Of a DNA stretch of 64,000 bases, positions 1-9,196 are shown in pieces (positions within the stretch are counted from its first letter, which is position 1; the number at the start of each line of letters is the position of its first letter). Source of the DNA: Salinivirgaceae bacterium (lineage in GTDB: Bacteria; Bacteroidota; Bacteroidia; Bacteroidales; SZUA-534); the NCBI GenBank assembly GCA_017557785.1, contig JAFYYA010000146.1:1-64000 (forward strand), given 5' to 3'. Under the pieces are notes generated by a model. That model was not told where the DNA came from. It did no database searches and saw only the letters and a program-made list of their open reading frames with translations. The translations under genes were made by a program, and so were the position numbers.

Positions 1-12
1 CAAAAATCAAAA

Positions 13-777
13 ATGCTACTATCCGCTGAAAATCTGACCATTGGCTATTCCGCACAGCACCCTGTGGCGGCCAACCTGTCGCTGACTCTTGCCAAAGGGC
101 AGTTGACCAGCCTATTGGGACCGAACGGGGTGGGCAAATCCACGCTTTTGCGCACGCTTGCCAATTTGCAGCGGCCGCTGTCGGGCAGTATCAGCGTTGA
201 TGGCACCAGCATTGCCAGCCTGACGGCGCAGGAACTCTCGTGCACCATTGCCCTTGTGCTAACCGACAGAGTATCAGCCGGCGGACTGACGGTTTTTGAA
301 CTTGTGTCGCTTGGCCGCCAGCCTTACACGGGTTTCTTCGGCCGACTGTCTGCCGCCGATAAAGAACTTGTAATCAAGGCGATGATCGATGTTGGCATTG
401 CCGCAAAAGCCGATTGCCACGTGTCGGAACTGTCGGACGGCGAGCGCCAGAAAGTGATGATTGCCAAAGCATTGGCACAACAAACACCAATAATTATCCT
501 TGATGAGCCAACCGCCTTTCTCGATGCCGCCGCGCGCGTTGAAGTGCTGCTGCTGCTTCACCGTCTGGCCGGCGAGTCGCAAAAGGCAATCCTGCTTTCA
601 ACCCACGATATTGATGTGGCCGTGCAACTATCTGACAATCTGTGGCTAATGAATGCCGATGGCGTGCAGAGCGGCTCGGTTACCGAAATAATCGAAAAAG
701 GCTCTCTCGATAATCTTTTCGAAAACAACTATCTCCGATTTGACAAAGAAACGGGTAGGTGGGTGATGATGTTTTGA
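13..777 (+). CDS. ABC transporter ATP-binding protein, siderophore/cobalamin (FecE/BtuD) type
   Basis: 254-residue nucleotide-binding subunit that would power a FecCD-type permease importing iron-siderophore, heme or cobalamin. Walker A GPNGVGKST lies at residues 36-44, the signature LSDGERQK near 141, Walker B IIILDEPT near 160 and the switch STHD near 199. The Q-loop segment (LVLTDR, FELVSLGRQPYTG) is typical of the FecE/BtuD family. The length matches the family. The permease and binding protein would lie upstream, outside the window. The exact substrate cannot be told from this subunit. No clear terminator follows. Confidence 0.93.
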   Translation: MLLSAENLTIGYSAQHPVAANLSLTLAKGQLTSLLGPNGVGKSTLLRTLANLQRPLSGSISVDGTSIASLTAQELSCTIALVLTDRVSAGGLTVFELVSLGRQPYTGFFGRLSAADKELVIKAMIDVGIAAKADCHVSELSDGERQKVMIAKALAQQTPIIILDEPTAFLDAAARVEVLLLLHRLAGESQKAILLSTHDIDVAVQLSDNLWLMNADGVQSGSVTEIIEKGSLDNLFENNYLRFDKETGRWVMMF

Positions 778-968
778 GAAATTGTATTTGGATTAAAAAA
801 CGAGAAGTGATGGAATACGTTTTTTTCCAAAATATGAATCCTAAGAAAAGAAGATGTTTTGTCCATAAACAACAAAACCCGACTCTGTTCGAATCAGGCG
901 ATGAGTAACAACTTTCAGAATGTCAGCGCAAAAGCGCAAATAAAAAACACCTGAACGATGCTTTTTAT

Positions 969-1100
969 TTAGCGTTGCGCGATTTGCTCTGTTGGTTGTG
1001 CGTTTTGCGAGTATGCCGGGCAATTGCCTTTCGACGATGCGCAAGCTGACAAAACGGCTATTGCAGCCACAGCAACCATAATTACTGCATATTTTTTCAT
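969..1100 (-). CDS. Small lipoprotein, 43 aa
   Basis: Short reading frame beginning MKKYAVIMVAVAAIAVLSAC. It has a Lys-Lys start, a hydrophobic core and the lipobox LSAC with Cys20, followed by only 23 residues (ASSKGNCPAYSQ...). It is therefore predicted to be exported and lipidated. The region upstream on the minus strand contains TACTTTTA, the same -7 sequence as the two TonB promoters in this window. No function is recognised; tiny lipoproteins of this kind are common in Bacteroidales and are often missed by gene callers because of their length. The signal peptide supports it being real. Confidence 0.6.
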   Translation of the reverse strand: MKKYAVIMVAVAAIAVLSACASSKGNCPAYSQNAQPTEQIAQR

Positions 1101-1143
1101 CTTTGTTATGTTTAGTTTCAGACGTTGTAAAAGTAGTCTTTTT

Positions 1144-1216
1144 TGTTACAAATGACACTGACGGCAGATATTTTTAATGCGATTTTTCAAAAAAATAGCC
1201 GCCAGTGTCCGTTACA
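1144..1216. repeat. Imperfect long inverted repeat
   Basis: Arms TGTTACAAATGACACTG...CGGC and GCCGCCAGTGTCCGTTACA face each other around an A/T-rich centre of roughly 30 bases. It lies between the alcohol dehydrogenase stop and the small lipoprotein gene. It may be a long hairpin at the mRNA end or a small inverted-repeat element; no T-run follows that would mark a standard terminator. Confidence 0.55.
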
Positions 1217-1228
1217 TTACTAATTAAT

Positions 1229-2407
1229 TCACACAGTTGCCTTTGCGGCGATGTGCAGAATCGTTTCAACATCGGCGGTGGTGAGTTTCACAAAACCACC
1301 TGTTGTGCCGTTGATGTCCATCTTCTTGGCTAACAATGGAATATCCGACTCTTTCGCACCGAGTTGCTCAAAGTTGATTGGCATTCCGATTGACGAAAGG
1401 AACCGACGGAAGCAGCGAATGCCCGCGAGTGCGGTGTTTTCGGGATGCTCAAAATCCATCTGGCAGCCCCAAACTCGGGTGGCGACCTGTGCGAACCGCA
1501 TGACATTGTGATTCATTGTGAATTCCATCCACGAAGGCATAACCACGGCCAGGCCAGCGCCGTGAGCCACATCGTACAGACCCGACAGTTCGTGCTCAAT
1601 GCAGTGGCTGTTCCAGTCCTGGCTGCGGCCGACGCCAACAATGTCATTGTGCGCAACCGTTCCTGCCCACATAATATTGGCGCGGGCTTCGTAGTTGTTC
1701 GGGTCGGCAATCACGCGCGGCGTTTCCTTGACCATTGTCAGCAGGATGGCTTCGCAAAGACGGTCAGTAACTTCAACTTCTTCAGTATTAGTGAAATAGC
1801 GCTCAAAAACGTGCGCCATAATGTCGGTAGCACCGCAAGCCGTCTGATAGGCTGGCAGAGTGCAGGTGAGTTCGGGATTCAGGATTGAGAATCGCGGACG
1901 GATAAGGTCAGAGCAAGCGTCGCGCTTGAGCAGACCTTCTTCGCGGGTGATGACCGATGCACCCGAGCCTTCGCTTCCTGCTGCGGCAATAGTCAACACG
2001 GTGCCCACGGGCAGAGCCTTCTTAATCTCAAGCCCAGTACCGTAAAGGTCCCAAAAATCGCCGTCGTAGCAGACGCCGGCAGCAATGGCTTTCGAACTGT
2101 CGATGCACGAGCCGCCGCCCACCGACAAGATGAAATCGACATTTTCGGCCTTTGCCAGTGCAATGCCTTCGCGCACTTTGGTGTCGCGTGGATTGGGTTT
2201 AACGCCGCCCAATTCAACAAAAGCGATGCCTTCAGCGGCCAGCGATTTTTTGACGCGCTCAAGCAGACCAGTTCTAACAACCGAGCCTGAACCATAGTGA
2301 ATCAGCACTTTAGTGCCTCCGTGTTTGCGGACGTATTTGCCCGCTTCGTTTTCGGTGCCCTTGCCAAACACAAATTCGGTTGGGCTGTAAAATTGGAAAT
2401 TGTCCAT
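1229..2407 (-). CDS. Iron-containing alcohol dehydrogenase (BdhA/YqhD type)
   Basis: 392-residue group III alcohol dehydrogenase, expected to reduce aldehydes such as butanal with NAD(P)H in the cytoplasm. The dinucleotide-binding loop GGGSCIDSSKA is at residues 98-108. Metal ligands of the family fall at D195 and H199 (ATDIMAHVFE), H268 (WNSHCIEHEL) and H282 (YDVAHGAGLA). The length is normal and all ligands are present. Physiological substrate and cofactor preference cannot be decided. The gene stands between the small lipoprotein and recN on the same strand, with 36 bases to the recN stop. Confidence 0.93.
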   Translation of the reverse strand: MDNFQFYSPTEFVFGKGTENEAGKYVRKHGGTKVLIHYGSGSVVRTGLLERVKKSLAAEGIAFVELGGVKPNPRDTKVREGIALAKAENVDFILSVGGGSCIDSSKAIAAGVCYDGDFWDLYGTGLEIKKALPVGTVLTIAAAGSEGSGASVITREEGLLKRDACSDLIRPRFSILNPELTCTLPAYQTACGATDIMAHVFERYFTNTEEVEVTDRLCEAILLTMVKETPRVIADPNNYEARANIMWAGTVAHNDIVGVGRSQDWNSHCIEHELSGLYDVAHGAGLAVVMPSWMEFTMNHNVMRFAQVATRVWGCQMDFEHPENTALAGIRCFRRFLSSIGMPINFEQLGAKESDIPLLAKKMDINGTTGGFVKLTTADVETILHIAAKATV

Positions 2408-2443
2408 AAAAAAGTGTGGTATAAAGTTGTGAATTATAATGAA

Positions 2444-4099
2444 TTATCCTTTCAACAGCGACTTGGCGTTCTCGCGTGCTTCGGTAGTAATACCCTTGCC
2501 GCTCAACATCCGAGCAATTTCGTCAACTCGCTCTGCATCAGTCAGTTTATCGACAATGGTGTGAGTGGTGCCGCCTTCGTCGTTTTTCGATACGCGATAC
2601 TGCACCGAACCTTTGGCGGCAATTTGCGGCAAGTGCGTAATGGTTATCACCTGCATCTGTTTGGCCATCAGCGACATAAGTTCGCCCATCTTGTGCGCGA
2701 TGTCGCCCGAAACACCAGTGTCAATCTCATCGAAAATAACGGTTGGCAAGGCAACCGACTTTGATAATATTGCCTTGATACTCAACATCAAACGGCTGAT
2801 TTCGCCGCCCGATGCGATTTTCGAAATGTTCTGCAATTCGTGGTTGCGGTTGGCTGTGAACATAAAATTCGCGCTATCGCGGCCAGTTGGCGTGAGCGAA
2901 CCAGTGTCGGTCAGGGTTATCTGCAGTTGAGCGTTTGGCATTCCGAGCCCCGTCAGGTGGCTGCAAATCTGCTTTGCAAGCGCATCGATTACGCTGTGGC
3001 GGCTGTCAGATAGTTTTGCGGCCAGCGTTGTTGCGCGTTCGGTTGCTTCGGCGAGTTGCTTTTGCAGTTGCTCAATCGCGGCGTCGTAATTGTCAGATTT
3101 ATTGAGTTTTGCTTCCAAATCGTCTCTGATTGCAATGAGTTCAGCCACATCTTTTGCTTGATGCTTCTGCATAAGGCCGTAGAGTTTGTCGAGTTTCGAG
3201 CGCAACTCTTCGAGTCGTTCGGGCTGATTCTCAAGCCGTTGCACATCATTTTCCATCTCTTGCGCCAGGTCTTTAATCTCAATTATCACTGGCTCAAGCC
3301 GTTGCAAATACTCTTCCGATTTTTGGAAATAGCGCTGCGTTTGCTGAACGGCTTGTCGGGCTTGCGACAGGCCTGAAATGACGTTTTGCTCGCCGTCTTG
3401 CAGCGCATAGAGTGCTGCGCTCAAATTCTGCTGAATATCAACCACATTTGATAGCGTTTGGAATTCGTTTTCCATTGCTTCCTGGTCGATATCGTCGAGT
3501 TTGAATTCGGTTAACTGATTGTATTGAAATTGATTATAATCGTAATCGGCCGACATCTGGCGAGCATTTTCCTTCAGTTCGGCAAGTTCGGCCTGCAAAC
3601 GCTTGTAATCCGCGAAAGCGGCCGAGTATTGTTTCTGTAAATCAGCGTTTTGCGCAGCAGCATCAACCACACGCAACTGAAACTGATTGTTGTTCAGTTC
3701 AAGATTTTCGTGCTGCGAGTGAATGTCAATCAGATGGCGGCCTAAATCCTTGAGTGCGTTCAAGTTGACTGGCGTATCGTTGACAAACGCACGCGATTTG
3801 CCATTGGTAAGCAGTTCACGGCGGATTATCGTTTCGTCCTGATAATCAAGGTCGAGTTCATCAAAAATCTTTTCAAGGTGATACGGCTTGACATTGAATG
3901 TTGCTTCAACCACGCATTTCTGCCCCGCATTGCCGATGGCCGTGGTGTCAGCACGGTTGCCCAGAGCCAGCATCAGCGCACCAAGCAGAATCGACTTTCC
4001 CGCACCAGTTTCACCCGTGAGCGTCGAGAAGCCGTCGGTGAAATCCACCATCAACTCATCGATGAGCGCGTAGTTTTGTATGTATAGATGATGTAACAT
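2444..4099 (-). CDS. recN: DNA repair protein RecN
   Basis: 551-residue SMC-like ATPase of double-strand-break repair. Walker A GETGAGKS is at residues 29-36, a long coiled coil rich in Gln/Glu/Leu fills the centre, and Walker B VIFDEIDTGVSG sits near the C-terminus with ITHLPQIAAK after it. The ATG at 4099 (MLHHLYIQNYALID) is chosen because the family begins with this strand and because it avoids overlap with the upstream gene ending at 4108; a non-ATG start 13 codons earlier is unlikely. It is probably cotranscribed with the upstream secreted protein. Confidence 0.96.
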   Translation of the reverse strand: MLHHLYIQNYALIDELMVDFTDGFSTLTGETGAGKSILLGALMLALGNRADTTAIGNAGQKCVVEATFNVKPYHLEKIFDELDLDYQDETIIRRELLTNGKSRAFVNDTPVNLNALKDLGRHLIDIHSQHENLELNNNQFQLRVVDAAAQNADLQKQYSAAFADYKRLQAELAELKENARQMSADYDYNQFQYNQLTEFKLDDIDQEAMENEFQTLSNVVDIQQNLSAALYALQDGEQNVISGLSQARQAVQQTQRYFQKSEEYLQRLEPVIIEIKDLAQEMENDVQRLENQPERLEELRSKLDKLYGLMQKHQAKDVAELIAIRDDLEAKLNKSDNYDAAIEQLQKQLAEATERATTLAAKLSDSRHSVIDALAKQICSHLTGLGMPNAQLQITLTDTGSLTPTGRDSANFMFTANRNHELQNISKIASGGEISRLMLSIKAILSKSVALPTVIFDEIDTGVSGDIAHKMGELMSLMAKQMQVITITHLPQIAAKGSVQYRVSKNDEGGTTHTIVDKLTDAERVDEIARMLSGKGITTEARENAKSLLKG

Positions 4100-4107
4100 G
4101 CTCAGTC

Positions 4108-4746
4108 CTAGTTGCTTATCTCTGACGCAACAATCCAAATGATGCCGCCTGTGAGTACGCCGAGTGCCCCATCGCGCATCCGCTTTTGACTGATAGCAGC
4201 CTGTGCACCAAAAATATAGTATTCATCGTCAGGCATATCCGGGTACTTCGCTTTCAGTTTTTCGACCGATTTGGTGGTGTTGCCAACCACAAAAACGTAG
4301 CCGAACGGCACCAGCATTCCGATTGGGATATTGGCATTGTTGCTGCCAATTTTGAAATTCAAAGTTGGAATAGCGATTCCTGCTGCTGTGGCTGCCACGC
4401 CGCCGGCAAAAAAGCCCCAACTGAATCCGTTGCTAAAATCAGCCTTACCTTGCAGAAAACGGCGCATCTGGGCAACGTTGGGCTCTTCGGCAGCGGTGTC
4501 GGGCACATATAGCACTTGCTCGCCCGAAGTTGTTGATACAGAGAATACTCTGCTGGCGCGTTTGCTTTTCGATTTGCCTGCCAATGTTTGGTATGTTACT
4601 ATGGTGTCGCCATTTTTTGATACGTCTATCTTGCTATTATTCACAATAATACGTTTACCTTTCATAAGCATTATTGTGTCTTGCGCATTGGCAATATGGA
4701 ATGCTAAAAAGCAGACTATCAGCAATATGTATTTTTTGAATTTCAT
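4108..4746 (-). CDS. Secreted/membrane protein of unknown function
   Basis: 212 residues with a clear signal peptide (MKFKKYILLIVCFLAFHIANA, cleavage before Q). The mature part starts with a small beta-rich domain (DTIMLMKGKRIIVNNSKIDV...). Hydrophobic Gly/Ala-rich segments follow near residues 108-130, 138-155 and 195-210, suggesting anchoring in a membrane. I do not recognise the family. It ends 8 bases before the recN start on the same strand, so it is probably an operon partner without a functional link that can be read here. Confidence 0.75.
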   Translation of the reverse strand: MKFKKYILLIVCFLAFHIANAQDTIMLMKGKRIIVNNSKIDVSKNGDTIVTYQTLAGKSKSKRASRVFSVSTTSGEQVLYVPDTAAEEPNVAQMRRFLQGKADFSNGFSWGFFAGGVAATAAGIAIPTLNFKIGSNNANIPIGMLVPFGYVFVVGNTTKSVEKLKAKYPDMPDDEYYIFGAQAAISQKRMRDGALGVLTGGIIWIVASEISN

Positions 4747-4867
4747 ATATTCTTGTGTTTTTCCGTTTCAAATCTACAATTAAATTTCTGGTACTTACAC
4801 AAATTTGCCGATAATTGGGAAAAAAATCATCGTCATACCTATTATTTATATAGTGTGGATGTTAATC

Positions 4868-6082
4868 TCACTTATCAATTTTCAGCAGACAACTGTCGCC
4901 ATAACTCAGGAAGCGGAAATCGTGAGCAAGCGCATAGTCGTAAACGCGATGCCAATTGTCGCCGATGAGTGCCGATACCAACAGAAGCAGAGTGCTCTGC
5001 GGTTGATGGAAATTGGTAATCAGATGATTGACAACCTTATACTGATAGCCTGGTGCAATCATTATGCAAGTGCTGGCCGTAAGTTCTTGGTGTCCAGACT
5101 GATGAAGCAAATCGAGCAATGCTGCAAATGCATCGGGAACCGAGACTGTGTCGGGCAGCGAGTAGGCTTCCCATTGGCCCAAATCGAGTGGATTTTCGAG
5201 CCCAAGTTTGGCTTTCACGCCGAGCCAGTACATACTCTCGAGCGTGCGCACGGTTGTGGTGCCCACAGCTACCACCTTTTTCTTATTGTCGCACAGGGGT
5301 TTAAGAATCTCGTCCGACAGCACAAAATGCTCAATGTGCATTGGGTGCTCACCAATGGTTTCGGTCTGCACAGGTTTGAACGTTCCTGCGCCAACGTGCA
5401 ACGTAACATTCAGGTGCTCAATACCTTTCGCTTGAAGCGAATCGAAAACTGCTTGCGTGAAGTGCAGTCCAGCCGTTGGTGCCGCTACCGAGCCTTTTTC
5501 CACTGAGTAGATAGTCTGATAGCGCACATCGTCGATGGCTTCCGATTTTCGGTTCAAGTAAGGCGGAATGGGAATCTGCCCTGCCCAATCAACAATCTCG
5601 CCAAAAGCTATATTCGGGTTATCCCACTCAAAACGAATTAGTTGTGCATCGCGGTCGGTGCCGACACGGGTAATGCTCAAAGTGGTTGATTTTTCGCCAT
5701 TACCGATTTGTTTTGTCAGCGGCCCGCTTTTCCATTTTTTGCTGTTGCCCACGTAGCAAAGCCATACGCAACTACCTGTCTGACTGAACATTGTGCTATA
5801 TTCGGCGGGCTCGTGCGGCTCAAGGCAGAAAACTTCAACTCTTGCGCCCGAGTCCTTGAAAAATTCCATCCGCGCACGGATAACCTTTGTGTTGTTGGTC
5901 ACAATCACCGAATCAGCATCGAGATGAGCTGCCAGATTGCGAAACACGTCTTCTGAAATACCGTCGTTGTTGTAAACCAGCAATTTAGACTGGTCGCGCT
6001 CGGCCAAAGGGTATTTTGCAATGCGCTCGTCGGGAAGCGGATAATTGAAATCGGCAATCGATAAGTCGGATGGAACAATCAT
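4868..6082 (-). CDS. queA: S-adenosylmethionine:tRNA ribosyltransferase-isomerase QueA
   Basis: 404-residue enzyme of queuosine synthesis; it transfers and isomerises the ribosyl moiety of SAM onto preQ1 at tRNA position 34. Family stretches are plain: DFNYPLPDERIAKYPL at the N-terminus, GQIPIPPYL, SVAAPTAGLHFT, VTLHVGAGTFKPV and the C-terminal NHLITNFHQPQSTLLLLVSA. It is somewhat longer than proteobacterial QueA (about 350), as is usual in Bacteroidota. It is transcribed divergently from the DUF2027-Smr gene. Confidence 0.96.
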   Translation of the reverse strand: MIVPSDLSIADFNYPLPDERIAKYPLAERDQSKLLVYNNDGISEDVFRNLAAHLDADSVIVTNNTKVIRARMEFFKDSGARVEVFCLEPHEPAEYSTMFSQTGSCVWLCYVGNSKKWKSGPLTKQIGNGEKSTTLSITRVGTDRDAQLIRFEWDNPNIAFGEIVDWAGQIPIPPYLNRKSEAIDDVRYQTIYSVEKGSVAAPTAGLHFTQAVFDSLQAKGIEHLNVTLHVGAGTFKPVQTETIGEHPMHIEHFVLSDEILKPLCDNKKKVVAVGTTTVRTLESMYWLGVKAKLGLENPLDLGQWEAYSLPDTVSVPDAFAALLDLLHQSGHQELTASTCIMIAPGYQYKVVNHLITNFHQPQSTLLLLVSALIGDNWHRVYDYALAHDFRFLSYGDSCLLKIDK

Positions 6083-6180
6083 TATATCAGTAAGTTATAA
6101 AACGAATCGTGCGGTGGATTATCGGTGACGATTCTCTGCAAAAATAACTAACTTCGCACACTTTTTAAAAATTGAATGCG

Positions 6181-7281
6181 ATGAACGTAAAAGTTGGCGA
6201 CAAAGTCAGATTTTTGAACGATATAGGCGGTGGAACCGTTGTAAAAATAATTGACCGACAGAGTGTTATGGTACTTAACGATGACGATTTTGAAGTGCCG
6301 ACACCTGTTAGCGAATTGGTTGTGATTGAGTCGGCTGCCGACAGCCGCCTGCGTGGCTCATCGGCTGAAAACAAGAGTGAAAAACCTAAATCACAATCGG
6401 TTACAACATCCGCTGATGAACAGGAAGAACCCGAATCGGCATCCATATCGCTCACTGAAATTTTCTATCCGCCCGTTGCCATCGATAAAGAAAATAGCGA
6501 CTATCTACGTGAATATCTGGCATTTGTGCCAAAAGCGAATCAGCAAGGCTTCGATATCTACCTAATCAACGACAGCAACTACAACGTGCTCTACAGCATT
6601 GTGGCCACCGACGCCGACGAGCAGAGCGAATCGGAAGCCGTGGGCGTGCTCGAAGCCAACACCAAGGTGCAGTTTTCGACGCTGGCGATGAGCAACGTGA
6701 ACCTGATTCCTGCCTACACATTTCATCTAACTTTCTATAGGAAAGGCAGTTTCAAAATCAAAGAGCCGCTTTCGCGAACCATCGAACTGAACCCTGTGAA
6801 GTTCTACAAAGAAGCGTCGTTTGTGAAAAATGAGTTTTTCAGCAAAAACGCGATGATGATTGCGCTGATTGACGAGCACGCCGCCGCCGACTCAATTGAA
6901 AATATGACCGAAAAGGATTTCAAGAAGGTGATGGCCGAGAAACTGAAAGGCGAGAAGACTGAACATAAGGAATTTAAGTCGGGCAAGGCCATTCAATCGC
7001 AGATTGTTGAAGTTGACCTGCACATTCACGAACTACTGGATGATTTCCGCGGCTTGAGTAATAGCGAAATGCTTGAAATTCAAATGCGTAAATTCCGCGA
7101 AGAACTCGACAACGCAATGCGCAAGGGCATTAAAAAGATTGTCTTCATCCACGGTGTTGGTGCGGGCGTTTTGAAACTCGAAATCCGCAAGGAACTCGAC
7201 CGAATGAAGAAAAAACTTGATTATCAAGATGCTTCGTTCAAAGAGTACGGCTACGGGGCAACGCTGGTGAGAATATTTTAG
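6181..7281 (+). CDS. DUF2027 domain protein with C-terminal Smr domain
   Basis: 366 residues. The N-terminal 50 residues form a small beta-barrel-like segment (VKVGDKVRFLNDIGGGTVVK). A Bacteroidota-specific DUF2027 region follows, then a Lys/Glu-rich linker, and from about residue 280 an Smr domain with VDLHIHELLDD and KIVFIHGVGAGVLK. Smr domains are nucleases or nucleic-acid binders in MutS2 and in ribosome rescue; the role of this fusion is not established. The ATG at 6181 is preferred over an in-frame TTG three codons upstream. It ends at a strong bidirectional terminator. Confidence 0.9.
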   Translation: MNVKVGDKVRFLNDIGGGTVVKIIDRQSVMVLNDDDFEVPTPVSELVVIESAADSRLRGSSAENKSEKPKSQSVTTSADEQEEPESASISLTEIFYPPVAIDKENSDYLREYLAFVPKANQQGFDIYLINDSNYNVLYSIVATDADEQSESEAVGVLEANTKVQFSTLAMSNVNLIPAYTFHLTFYRKGSFKIKEPLSRTIELNPVKFYKEASFVKNEFFSKNAMMIALIDEHAAADSIENMTEKDFKKVMAEKLKGEKTEHKEFKSGKAIQSQIVEVDLHIHELLDDFRGLSNSEMLEIQMRKFREELDNAMRKGIKKIVFIHGVGAGVLKLEIRKELDRMKKKLDYQDASFKEYGYGATLVRIF

Positions 7282-7315
7282 AAAACCATCAAATAAGGGG
7301 CCAGGTTCCTAACTA

Positions 7316-7346
7316 AAAAGGGGCATCAAACACTGATGCCCCTTTT
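7316..7346. terminator. Bidirectional intrinsic terminator
   Basis: Perfect 13-bp stem AAAAGGGGCATCA / TGATGCCCCTTTT with a 5-base loop. It sits between the convergent DUF2027-Smr gene and the DUF4301 gene and serves both strands. Confidence 0.9.
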
Positions 7347-7364
7347 CATTTTATCAATAGTCAA

Positions 7365-8879
7365 CTACTGATGTGCTTCGCGCAATAGGTCGTTAACCGT
7401 TTTAACAGGATTGAACGTGCTGGCCGGAACTTCCACAAACAGAGTAATCCAGTCGCTCATTGCGCCGTTCCAAAGACCTGGTAACTCAAGCGCACGCACG
7501 GTTTTACCTTCGATGCTCTTGCTGCTGATGAAGCCCGTCTGAGCATCAACAAACATCGGTAAATCGAACTTATTCCCTTTATAATCAACGGTTGAGCAAA
7601 CCAAATCAACAGGATTGAAGTGAGTTGCCTGTGCCATTATATCCTTTTTGTTATCAGGAATTTGAGTGCTTTCAAGAATCTGCAGTTGTATTGATCCGTC
7701 GGCACCTTTCACCCAGTACGGACCACCGCCAGGCTCGCCTTCGTTCACCACCATACCGCAGACGCGGATTGGGCGGTTCAGTTTGTTGCGCAGGAAATCG
7801 AGTTTCTGATTGTCGGAATAGAGCGGGAACTCGGCTGGCGGAAGAATTGCCAACTTCGTCTTTATAAATGCTTCAACTTCAATCATTAATGCTTCGGTCG
7901 GATTCTCATCGAGTTTGTGCAGATACTCGAATACTTTGGCTTGATTCGAGAGCAGCATGCCCGCTATTGCCTTCTTATACAGTAAGGTATCGGCGTTTTT
8001 GCTGTCCTGCATCACATTGTCGATGTTCTTGATGAAGATGATGTCGGCATCAATCTGGTTCAGATTGGCGATGAGTGCGCCGTGTCCGCCCGGACGGAAA
8101 ACCAAACCGCCATCCGGTGCGTGAACAGGCTTGTTATTCTCGTCAACTGCAACAGTGTCAGTTTCAGGTTTTTGTGTGCTGAACGACACCTTGTAACGGC
8201 AGTTGTATTTTTTGCTGTAGAGTGGTAACGTTTCTTCCAACTTCTTTTCAAACAGTTCTTTATGCGATTCGGACACGGTGAAATGCAAGTTGGCCACGCC
8301 ATTTTCGGCAGCGTAGGCAGCGCCTTCTTTCAGGTGCTCTTCGAACGGTGTGATGCAGCCGTCGGCAGTCTTGTGGAATTTCAACAAACCCTTCGGCAAC
8401 TTGCCGTAGTTCAAACCTTTATCGGTCAGGATGGCACTTAGTAAAGTGCCAATTTGTTTGTTTTTCAACAACTCTTCGGCGCTGGTGCCTTGTTTCTTCA
8501 AAACTGCTTGCAAATCGTCGTAGAAAGCGAACTTTGTGATGTTGTTGCACAAATCGGCTATCGCTTTGTCGCTCATTGCTTTATCATAATCCTGCGGTCC
8601 CTTGTACGAGTCCATCACTTCGAACAGTTTCTTGAACATCCGCGATGCAGCGCCTGATGCTGGTACGAATTTCATCTTCCGTGCTTTCGATGACTCAAAC
8701 AATTTCACGTACTCAAGCAAACGTGCTTCCGACAAGCATTTGATGCCGTTTTTTGCGGTTGCTGCTGCTACTATGTCCAGTGGATTGAATCCTTTTGCAA
8801 ATCGTCTGATTTGCTCTTCTACATCCCTTGGCTCAAGATTGTGAGCCTTGATTGATGCCAGTTCTTGTTGGTTATACAT
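7365..8879 (-). CDS. DUF4301 domain-containing protein
   Basis: 504 residues, cytoplasmic, no signal peptide. It begins MYNQQELASIKAHNLEP, matching the conserved opening of DUF4301, followed by KFVPASGAASRMFKKLFE and, in the C-terminal half, RPIRVCGMVVNEGEPGGGPY and FNPVDLVCSTVDYKGNKF. The family is common in Bacteroidota and of unknown function; the Gly-rich GMVVNEGEPGGGP motif and the KFVPASGAASRM stretch recall nucleotide-sugar or phosphotransfer enzymes, but that is only a guess. It has its own promoter at 8919-8948 and a shared terminator downstream. Confidence 0.88.
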   Translation of the reverse strand: MYNQQELASIKAHNLEPRDVEEQIRRFAKGFNPLDIVAAATAKNGIKCLSEARLLEYVKLFESSKARKMKFVPASGAASRMFKKLFEVMDSYKGPQDYDKAMSDKAIADLCNNITKFAFYDDLQAVLKKQGTSAEELLKNKQIGTLLSAILTDKGLNYGKLPKGLLKFHKTADGCITPFEEHLKEGAAYAAENGVANLHFTVSESHKELFEKKLEETLPLYSKKYNCRYKVSFSTQKPETDTVAVDENNKPVHAPDGGLVFRPGGHGALIANLNQIDADIIFIKNIDNVMQDSKNADTLLYKKAIAGMLLSNQAKVFEYLHKLDENPTEALMIEVEAFIKTKLAILPPAEFPLYSDNQKLDFLRNKLNRPIRVCGMVVNEGEPGGGPYWVKGADGSIQLQILESTQIPDNKKDIMAQATHFNPVDLVCSTVDYKGNKFDLPMFVDAQTGFISSKSIEGKTVRALELPGLWNGAMSDWITLFVEVPASTFNPVKTVNDLLREAHQ

Positions 8880-8918
8880 GGTATTAGTGTTTTATGTGTT
8901 CATGCAAATCGCATATAC

Positions 8919-8948
8919 CAAAGTTAGTAATCTGCATGGGAAAAGCAA
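8919..8948 (-). promoter_or_regulatory. Bacteroidota-type promoter of the DUF4301 gene
   Basis: Reading the minus strand, a -33 TTG (8948-8946) is followed after 19 bases by the -7 TAACTTTG (8926-8919). It fits the TTTG-N19/20-TAnnTTTG consensus and lies about 40 bases before the start codon. The rest of the 8880-9196 gap holds this promoter and the TonB promoter and nothing else I recognise. Confidence 0.7.
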
Positions 8949-9139
8949 GCGGAAAAGCACCTTTCTGCAAAGTTTTTGGCTTGCGCCGATACGTTTTTCA
9001 CTTATGGTGATTGTAAATCTACAATTTAACTCGGCGATTTTTTTTGGTTGTTCTCATGATATCAATTGTTGGTCCGGATGCAATTCGAAATCGACTTGTA
9101 TATATAATAGGTGTTGACAAAAAAAACTTGTTCGGCCTA

Positions 9140-9170
9140 TTGCATTTTTGATTTAATGTGCTTACTTTTA
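9140..9170 (+). promoter_or_regulatory. Promoter of the first TonB gene
   Basis: -33 TTG at 9140-9142, 20-base spacer, -7 TACTTTTA at 9163-9170. The same -7 octamer and spacer length occur before the second TonB gene. Confidence 0.65.
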
Positions 9171-9196
9171 AGGACTAATCATTAAAATCAATCATT

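Noticed and set aside
841..1158. 105-codon minus-strand frame
   Set aside because: It overlaps the 43-residue lipoprotein in another frame and its sequence is Cys/Arg-rich without structure; the lipoprotein frame is far more credible.
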